A stretch of 5,596 bases of DNA. Origin: an uncultured Lachnospira sp. Its GTDB lineage: Bacteria > Bacillota > Clostridia > Lachnospirales > Lachnospiraceae. The translations under genes and the position numbers were made by a program. Within the stretch, counting starts at the first letter, position 1, and every line of letters begins with the position of its first letter. The notes beneath the pieces are model-generated. The model worked only from the letters and a program-made list of their open reading frames with translations. It was not told the DNA's origin and searched no databases. The stretch is from the NCBI GenBank assembly GCA_947306285.1, contig CAMZGB010000069.1:1-5596 (forward strand), given 5' to 3'. This document shows, piece by piece, positions 1 through 5,596 of this stretch.

Positions 1-1485
1 GCGGGTGTAGAACTTGCACCAACTACTAAGGACAATGTCTTCAAGCAGATGTTCTATCTATACACAATTATCAATAAGCCAACAGAAAAACTTGTTGTTT
101 CTTTCAGTATGCAAGACAAAGATTCAAATCCAATAAAGAAATCTTACTTTGTGGATAGTTTAGAGAATATTTTGACGGAGACTCCTGTCAAAAGAGATTT
201 GGTACAAAATTATAATGCTGAAAATATTTTCAATAAGAATGTTGCTCTTGACTATATGGCAGAGAGTGGACTTAAGCGCAGAAATGCAGAGCAGACTGAT
301 GATGAGATAAAGATATATAACGCAATACAAGATATTCTAAAGAAAGATGAAAATACAAAGGATGCCGTTTCACTTATAAGAAAGGGTACATTCTTTGAGT
401 ATAAAGATGCAACACTTTCAAAAGATACAGCAAAAGACCTATATAAAGAGAACGCCAAAGTTACAAGAATCCAGACATTTGTCGGCTGCCCTTATAAACA
501 ATTCTTAACTTATGGATTGAATCTCTATGATAGAGAAGTATATGAATTTGATCATATGGAAAAGGGTAATATTGAGCATGCAATCTTAGAAAACTTCTTT
601 AAGAAAGTTAGAGATGAAAAAATTGATTTAAGCGTAAACAACAAAGAAGAGTTAGATAATGTTTTGGATAAGTGTATTGAAGATGTGTTGAGTAGTGAGC
701 GTTTGGGCGAATACTTTAGAGTAGACCCAGCAAGTGAATTCACTAAGCACCAACTTGGTAAGATGGCCCAAGAGAGTGTGGATGCTTTAGTTGAGCATTT
801 GGATAGAGGAAAGTTTGAGATTGCCGGCATAGAGGATATGGGCTCTGGAGGTAAAGTTGACAGAGTAGATAAATATATTGATGGCGATGATGTTTATTTG
901 AAAGTTATAGATTACAAAACTGGAGGCGCTAGCTTCAAATACAACGAGCTTATGACAGGAAAGAAAATCCAAGTTTTTGTGTATTTGAAAGATGCAATTG
1001 AGGGTGCACAGAAAGAGCATCCAAATAAAAACATCATTCCAGCTGGAGCGTTCTATTTCTACGTTACAAATCCATGTGTGGATAAAGTTGTGAAGGTGGG
1101 AGAGACTAAGGATGAGACCGCATCAAAGGAAAAGAGAAAGAGTACTTATGTTATGGAAGGTCTTGTTAACGAAGATTGCTTAGATGCGTTTGACCAAGAA
1201 AACAACGTAACAGAAATTATCAAGAAAGACAGTAATTCTAAAAATGATTATGCATTCAATTCAGAGCAATATAGAGACCTTTTAGGTTACGTGGGTGAGA
1301 AGATTGATAACGTAAGAGAACAGATTGACAGTGGTGAAATATCTGTTGACCCATATAAGAGTGAATGTGAGTATTGTAGTTTCAAGGGAATTTGTAGACA
1401 GGACTTACAGTTCAAAGATCCAAAAGAAATGGAATCTATGAGAAAGAATCAAGCTTTAGAAATATTATACGGTGAAGAGGAATAG
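1..1485 (+). CDS. addB: AddB, ATP-dependent helicase/nuclease subunit B, C-terminal part (5' end outside window)
   Basis: AddB is the partner of AddA in the AddAB helicase-nuclease, which resects double-strand breaks in the cytoplasm for RecA-dependent repair; its nuclease cuts the strand opposite to the one cut by AddA. The frame is open from base 1, so the first ATG (base 49) is internal and the gene starts upstream. Of the 494 codons visible, about 1-150 belong to the end of the inactive helicase-like part. A RecB/PD-(D/E)XK nuclease domain follows: His193 (GNIEH), Asp287 (GKVDRVD), Asp304 and Lys306 (VIDYKTG), and a QVFVYL segment. Cys163 (GCPY) and Cys456, Cys459, Cys465 (C-x2-C-x5-C) match the four ligands of the AddB 4Fe-4S cluster that staples the nuclease domain. 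Bacillus AddB is about 1160 residues, so roughly 40 percent is here. The ORF ends in TAG three bases before addA, as in the usual addBA operon. No damage is seen; identification is firm. Confidence 0.95.
   Translation, partial: AGVELAPTTKDNVFKQMFYLYTIINKPTEKLVVSFSMQDKDSNPIKKSYFVDSLENILTETPVKRDLVQNYNAENIFNKNVALDYMAESGLKRRNAEQTDDEIKIYNAIQDILKKDENTKDAVSLIRKGTFFEYKDATLSKDTAKDLYKENAKVTRIQTFVGCPYKQFLTYGLNLYDREVYEFDHMEKGNIEHAILENFFKKVRDEKIDLSVNNKEELDNVLDKCIEDVLSSERLGEYFRVDPASEFTKHQLGKMAQESVDALVEHLDRGKFEIAGIEDMGSGGKVDRVDKYIDGDDVYLKVIDYKTGGASFKYNELMTGKKIQVFVYLKDAIEGAQKEHPNKNIIPAGAFYFYVTNPCVDKVVKVGETKDETASKEKRKSTYVMEGLVNEDCLDAFDQENNVTEIIKKDSNSKNDYAFNSEQYRDLLGYVGEKIDNVREQIDSGEISVDPYKSECEYCSFKGICRQDLQFKDPKEMESMRKNQALEILYGEEE
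1474..1481 (+). promoter_or_regulatory. Ribosome-binding site of addA
   Basis: The purine run GAAGAGGA lies inside the last codons of addB, with seven bases between its end and the ATG at 1489. It supports that ATG as the addA start. Because the site is within addB coding sequence and the addB stop is only three bases before the ATG, translation of addA is probably coupled to that of addB. The coupling is inferred. Confidence 0.7.
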
Positions 1486-1488
1486 TTA

Positions 1489-4400
1489 ATGTCAAACATT
1501 GATTGGACAGAAGAACAGAATAATGTGATTAATACTAGGGACAAAAGTATTTTAGTGGCTGCCGGAGCTGGCTCTGGAAAGACCACTGTATTAGTCGAGC
1601 GCATTATTAAGATGATTACTGATAAGGAAAACCCAGTCGACATCGATAAGTTCTTGATTGTGACATTTACTAGATCAGCTGCAGCCCAAATGAAAGAAAA
1701 AATCAGAGACAGTCTTTATGAACTATACATGAGAAATCCTAAAGATGAGAATATCAGAAGGCAGATGTCTCTTATTCATACTGCAAACATTTCTACAATC
1801 GATAGTTTTGCCAATAGGGTTGTGTCAGAGCACTTTGAAGAATTAGACATAGATCCAAACTTTAGAGTTATGGAGCAAGAAGAGAATGATATGTTGATTG
1901 AGGACTGCATAGATGAAGTGCTTGAAGAATACTATAACTCTGAAGATGAAGAATTCTTAGATGCTATAGAAATGTTGGCAGAAGGTAAACCAACTGCAGA
2001 TATTAGCGAAGATATCAAAAGCATTATTGATAAAGCAAACAATCAAGCCTTCCCTAAACTCTGGCTTAAGAAGGCAAAAGATTTAAATACATATGAAGAT
2101 TTAGAGCAGTTTAAAAAGAGTGTGCTAGTCCGCAATGTAATGGACGACTTTGAAAGTTACAAAGATTTTGATTCAATGTTAGAAGAAGGATGGCACTTTG
2201 CCGAAGAAGGCGCCACTGAAAAATTTGTTGAAGCTATGGAGCCGGATTACATTACATTGAAAGATTTAAGAGCAGCTAACACGTTCGACGAATATAGAGA
2301 TGCAATACTAAAATTTGAATCAAAGAAGATTACACAGTCGAAATTTGAAGGAAGAGAAGTGGCTGTGGAAGCACACAAATTGATTAAATCATATGCTGAG
2401 CATTTTAATGGCGGAAAGAATAAGGGCAATTATACATATTTCCCAACACTTCAAGAAGCCTTTGACGATGTCAACAAGAGCCAAAAACTCGCAAATGTTT
2501 TAATTGATATTGCGACAAAAGTTATCGAGAAGACCAACAGAGATAAACGATATGCATCAGCATATAGCTTTAATGATATCGCACATTTTGCTTTGGAAAT
2601 CATTTGTGACGTGGATGAAAAAGGAAACATTAGTCCAAGTGAAATTGCAAAGGAAATGTCAGAGCAGTTCTATGAGATTTTGATAGATGAGTACCAGGAT
2701 AGTAACGAAATCCAAGAGTACATGCTAACAAGTTTATCTAAAGAAGATAAATACAATCTATTTATGGTTGGTGATGTTAAGCAGAGTATCTATCGCTTTA
2801 GATCAGCTGAGCCCGATATCTTCCTAGCAAAATATGATACGTTCTCGGAAAAGATGGACTCAAATGAAGTTAAGATTAATTTGGATTATAATTTTAGAAG
2901 TAGACCAGAGATTATAAAATCTACAAATGAAATATTTAGAGAGATAATGAAAGAGCCAGTAGGCGGAATCAATTATAAAGATGAAGCTGAATTAGTTTAC
3001 GGTGCTAAGAAGACATACGATTTAGATGTAAACAGTGGCATTAATGACAACAGAACAGAATATGTTTGTGTATCATCAGAAGAAAAGTCTAGACATGAGT
3101 GTGAAGCTGAGTTTATAGCTAAGAGAATTAAAGAATTGATGGCTGATGATGGCTTGAAGATCACAAACAAAGATGAGAAAGAGAGATCTTTAACTTACAA
3201 GGATATTGTTATTCTTACAAAGGCTCCAGCCACAGTTGTTGATACATATATCAAAGTGTTAGAGGATTACGGAATCCCTGTTTTTGGTGAGAAAAAATAT
3301 GGCTTCTATGAGGCGACAGAGATTAAGACCATTTTAGATTTGCTTCGCATTATCGATAACCCAATTTGGGATATTCCATTAGTTGGAGTTATGACAAGTG
3401 CTTTATTTAATTTCAATCAAGAAGAATTATCGAGCATTAGAATAATTGATAAAGATGCTTATTATTACGAGGCACTTCAAAAGTACATAGAGAAAGGCAG
3501 CGATTCTAAACTCAAGGACAAGATTGAATACTTCCTATCTGAGCTTGAAGATTTCAGAGAGAAGTCAAAATATTTGTCAGTTTATGAATTGATTGAGTAC
3601 ATTTTAGGAAAGACATACTTTGAGCATTATATTAAGGCGCTCCCAATTGGTGCGAGAAGAAAGATGAATGTTGATATGCTCAAAGAAATTGCGTATTCAT
3701 ACGAGGAAACTGCATACCGTGGATTGTTCAATTTCATCAGATACATTGATAAGAATATCGAAAACGAACAAGACATGGGTGAAGCCGTGGAAGTGGGCGA
3801 AGAAGATAACGTGGTTAGAATTGTCAGCATTCACAAGAGTAAAGGTTTAGAGTATCCTGTTGTATTCTTGGCAAATGCAAATTATTCAAAGCATTCGGAC
3901 AAGAAGGATTACTTCGTAGATAAACAGGGCAACATTGCAACATATGCATACAACACAGAGGAGAAGACTCGTACAAAGACTTTGGTTGATCGCTTTATCA
4001 GAAACAATGAAGCGGTTGAGCAAAAGGCTGAGGAATTGAGACTTCTATATGTTGCCATGACTAGAGCTAAGGAGAAATTGATTATTATTTCTTCTTATAA
4101 AGGCGAGATAAATGACAAGGCAATGGAAAAATTCAAACCGGCGGATAACGAATTATTCGTCGACAACATCTTAGATGCTAGCAATTATCATCAAATGATT
4201 GCGCCAGTTTTAGGCAAACTAATAAAAGAAAAAGGATATGATGAGTTGCCAAAGAAGGGCTATTCGTACGACGATGAGATTGATGAGTACGATTTGGATG
4301 ATATAAGATTCTATTTTATTCCAAACCTGGATGCTTATGATATATCCATTGAAAAAGAGACCGGCAAAAAAGAACCAAATGATATAGCAGATAAAAAGAT

Positions 4401-5121
4401 TGTTGAAACAATTAATAAAAATTTCGATTTTGAATACCCATATGAAGATGAATTGAAACTTCGCTCAAAGATGAGTGTTACTGAGATTAAGAGAAGACTT
4501 AATCGCGAGTTTGTAGATGAGGATGCCCAGTACTTTATTCCAAATAGAAGTACAAAGGGCAAGCCGAACTTTGTTGAGCAATATAGTGATGGTGAACTCA
4601 CTGGGGCAGAGCGCGGAAATGCTTATCACAAGATATTTGAATTGCTTGATTATACATTAAACTTTTCTGATGACAAGGCTATTAATGATTTCTTAGATGG
4701 CTTAGTTAAGGACAACAAGTTAACTGAAAAAGAAAGAGAGCAAGTTCAAAACAAAATGATTACTGACTTTACTAATAGCAACATTTTTAAACGCATGAAA
4801 GCTGCATTTGATCGAAATGAGTTATACCGTGAACGCAAGTTCTTAATGCAAGTTGATGGCGATTTCATCAAGGAAGTTCAAGGTATCGAGACTAAAGAGA
4901 CTATGATTGTTCAAGGTATCATTGATGCGTTGTTTGTTGAAGACGGCCAGTATGTAGTCGTGGACTACAAAACAGATAAGGTGGACGATCCAAAGGAACT
5001 AGTTAAAGAATATGACAATCAGTTGAAAGTTTACAAAAAAGCAGTTGAGAAGATTACAGGCGAAGAAGTTAAAGATATGATTATCTACTCGGTAGAGCTA
5101 GGGAAGGAAGCAAAAGTATGA
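1489..5121 (+). CDS. addA: AddA, ATP-dependent helicase/nuclease subunit A
   Basis: AddA is the motor and one nuclease of AddAB: a 3'-5' SF1A helicase that unwinds broken DNA ends, with a C-terminal nuclease that cuts the strand it tracks on. At 1210 residues it is full length (Bacillus AddA is 1232). Motifs in order: Q motif WTEEQ (6-10); Walker A GAGSGKT with Lys31; Ia TFTRSAAAQM (59-68); STIDSF (102-107); Walker B LIDEYQD with Asp400/Glu401; III GDVKQSIYRFR (428-438); IV LDYNFRSR (465-472); V VSIHKSKGLEYP (779-790); VI LYVAMTRAKEK (853-863). An Asp/Glu-rich linker (around 920-940) leads to the RecB-type nuclease: His1047 (GNAYH), Asp1146 (GIIDALF), Asp1159 and Lys1161 (VDYKTD), Gln1178 (QLKVY). 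The ATG at 1489 is chosen because it has a good ribosome-binding site, lies directly after the addB stop, and places the Q motif at the normal distance from the N-terminus. The stop overlaps the next gene. All catalytic residues are intact, so it is expected to be active. Confidence 0.98.
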   Translation: MSNIDWTEEQNNVINTRDKSILVAAGAGSGKTTVLVERIIKMITDKENPVDIDKFLIVTFTRSAAAQMKEKIRDSLYELYMRNPKDENIRRQMSLIHTANISTIDSFANRVVSEHFEELDIDPNFRVMEQEENDMLIEDCIDEVLEEYYNSEDEEFLDAIEMLAEGKPTADISEDIKSIIDKANNQAFPKLWLKKAKDLNTYEDLEQFKKSVLVRNVMDDFESYKDFDSMLEEGWHFAEEGATEKFVEAMEPDYITLKDLRAANTFDEYRDAILKFESKKITQSKFEGREVAVEAHKLIKSYAEHFNGGKNKGNYTYFPTLQEAFDDVNKSQKLANVLIDIATKVIEKTNRDKRYASAYSFNDIAHFALEIICDVDEKGNISPSEIAKEMSEQFYEILIDEYQDSNEIQEYMLTSLSKEDKYNLFMVGDVKQSIYRFRSAEPDIFLAKYDTFSEKMDSNEVKINLDYNFRSRPEIIKSTNEIFREIMKEPVGGINYKDEAELVYGAKKTYDLDVNSGINDNRTEYVCVSSEEKSRHECEAEFIAKRIKELMADDGLKITNKDEKERSLTYKDIVILTKAPATVVDTYIKVLEDYGIPVFGEKKYGFYEATEIKTILDLLRIIDNPIWDIPLVGVMTSALFNFNQEELSSIRIIDKDAYYYEALQKYIEKGSDSKLKDKIEYFLSELEDFREKSKYLSVYELIEYILGKTYFEHYIKALPIGARRKMNVDMLKEIAYSYEETAYRGLFNFIRYIDKNIENEQDMGEAVEVGEEDNVVRIVSIHKSKGLEYPVVFLANANYSKHSDKKDYFVDKQGNIATYAYNTEEKTRTKTLVDRFIRNNEAVEQKAEELRLLYVAMTRAKEKLIIISSYKGEINDKAMEKFKPADNELFVDNILDASNYHQMIAPVLGKLIKEKGYDELPKKGYSYDDEIDEYDLDDIRFYFIPNLDAYDISIEKETGKKEPNDIADKKIVETINKNFDFEYPYEDELKLRSKMSVTEIKRRLNREFVDEDAQYFIPNRSTKGKPNFVEQYSDGELTGAERGNAYHKIFELLDYTLNFSDDKAINDFLDGLVKDNKLTEKEREQVQNKMITDFTNSNIFKRMKAAFDRNELYRERKFLMQVDGDFIKEVQGIETKETMIVQGIIDALFVEDGQYVVVDYKTDKVDDPKELVKEYDNQLKVYKKAVEKITGEEVKDMIIYSVELGKEAKV
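5104..5110 (+). promoter_or_regulatory. Ribosome-binding site of the S66 peptidase gene
   Basis: AAGGAAG, preceded by GGG, lies in the last codons of addA with seven bases between it and the ATG at 5118. It supports a start at 5118, where ATGA joins the new start codon to the addA stop codon TGA (5119-5121). This arrangement is typical of stop-start translational coupling. Confidence 0.7.
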
Positions 5122-5596
5122 TATTTCCAAAGCATATAGAAAAAGGTGACATTATTGGAGTTTCTGCTCCATCAGGTGGAGTGACAGAAGATATTAAGAT
5201 CAAGCGCACAAAGAATGCGGCACTTAATTTGAGAAATGCTGGATATGAAGTGGCATTTTCGGAGAGTGTGTTTAAAGCGGATGAGAGAGGTGTCAGTGCA
5301 AGTGGTAAACAGCGCGCTGATGAGTTCAATGCGTTTTTAAAGAATGATAAAGTGAGTGCGATTGTTTCTGCTGGCGGTGGAGACTTCTTATTCGAGATGC
5401 TTGAGTATGTTGATTGGGAAGCATTAAAGAATAATCCAAAATGGTTCCAAGGTTACTCTGATAACATGACTCTTCTTTACCCAATAGTTACAAAGTGTGA
5501 TATAGCGGCCGTTTACGGTTGTGGTATTAGAGAGTTTGGAATGCAACCTTGGGAGAAATGTGTAAAAGATGCCCTTGGTGTTTTAGATGGAAGTGT
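5118..5596 (+). CDS. S66 family serine peptidase (LD-carboxypeptidase / MccF-like), N-terminal part (3' end outside window)
   Basis: S66 enzymes are cytoplasmic Ser-Glu-His peptidases. LdcA members remove the terminal D-Ala from murein tetrapeptides during cell-wall recycling; MccF members cleave microcin C-type peptide-nucleotides and give self-immunity. The 159 codons visible show the family's N-terminal half: KGDIIGVSAPSG (9-20), a conserved ...SGKQRADEF segment (62-70), the strand and glycine turn IVSAGGGD (82-89), and NPKWFQGYSD (106-115). By position and context, Ser114 in GYSD is the expected nucleophile (MccF Ser118, Pseudomonas LdcA Ser115). There is no signal peptide or membrane segment, in keeping with a cytosolic enzyme. 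Family members are usually 300-350 residues, so the Glu and His of the triad lie beyond the window. The later YGCGIREFGMQPW stretch (133-145) resembles a clostridial S66 subgroup rather than classical LdcA, so the substrate is left open. The start overlaps the addA stop by four bases, so it is probably in the same operon. Confidence 0.88.
   Translation, partial: MIFPKHIEKGDIIGVSAPSGGVTEDIKIKRTKNAALNLRNAGYEVAFSESVFKADERGVSASGKQRADEFNAFLKNDKVSAIVSAGGGDFLFEMLEYVDWEALKNNPKWFQGYSDNMTLLYPIVTKCDIAAVYGCGIREFGMQPWEKCVKDALGVLDGS

Noticed and set aside
49..51. ATG as a possible start of the first gene
   Set aside because: The frame is open to base 1 and the codons before it (LAPTTKDNVFKQ) continue AddB sequence, so the ATG is an internal Met of a gene truncated by the window edge.
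1486..1488. Intergenic gap between addB and addA as a regulatory site or terminator
   Set aside because: Only three bases separate the genes; no stem-loop with a T tract is present.
3668..3850. Plus-strand 60-codon frame inside addA
   Set aside because: It is an out-of-frame shadow of the addA region leading into motif V, with no ribosome-binding site or recognisable protein.
4011..4015. AGCGG, the Bacillus subtilis Chi pentamer (also at 5276-5280 and 5504-5508)
   Set aside because: A five-base word is expected several times by chance in this length, and the Chi sequence of this organism is unknown.
4335..4601. Minus-strand open frame of 88 codons inside addA
   Set aside because: It lies opposite a well-conserved gene, is Ser/Leu/Phe-rich as expected from the complement of Lys/Glu-rich codons, and resembles no family. 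The same holds for the other minus-strand frames at 252-458, 552-830, 787-1020, 1449-1643, 2247-2429, 3627-3830 and 5081-5329.
5054..5081. Possible promoter before the S66 gene (TTACAG, 16 bases, TATGAT)
   Set aside because: The -10-like box is fair but the -35 match is poor, and it lies inside addA coding sequence in an AT-rich genome where such boxes arise by chance.

Overview
The window is a compact, AT-rich, all-plus-strand stretch of protein-coding DNA. It holds three co-directional genes with almost no space between them: the 3' part of addB (1-1485), a complete addA (1489-5121), and the 5' part of a serine peptidase gene of the S66 (LD-carboxypeptidase / MccF-like) family (5118-5596). 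The gene order addB-addA, the low G+C, the AGGA-type ribosome-binding sites and the Lys/Glu/Asp-rich proteins point to a Firmicute. The best guess is a member of the Clostridia, perhaps Lachnospiraceae; this is inference from style, not from a marker gene.

Layout: positions 1-1485 encode the C-terminal 494 residues of AddB, carrying its RecB-type nuclease domain and all four cysteines of the iron-sulfur cluster. Three bases later addA begins, encoding a 1210-residue UvrD/Rep-type (SF1A) helicase with a C-terminal RecB-type nuclease domain; all helicase motifs and nuclease residues are present. The last four bases of addA (ATGA, 5118-5121) contain the start codon of the S66 peptidase gene, which runs off the right edge after 159 codons with its putative nucleophile Ser114 in view. 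No non-coding stretch longer than three bases exists, and I see no RNA gene, repeat array, mobile element, terminator or convincing promoter.

How the genes work together: AddA and AddB form the heterodimeric AddAB helicase-nuclease. It resects double-strand DNA breaks and prepares a 3' single-stranded tail for RecA; it also degrades foreign linear DNA. The peptidase is not known to be part of that pathway. Its tight coupling suggests co-transcription and co-translation, but a functional link is unproven. I found no strong candidate for a previously undescribed system; the window looks like an ordinary core-genome repair operon with one mildly interesting downstream passenger.
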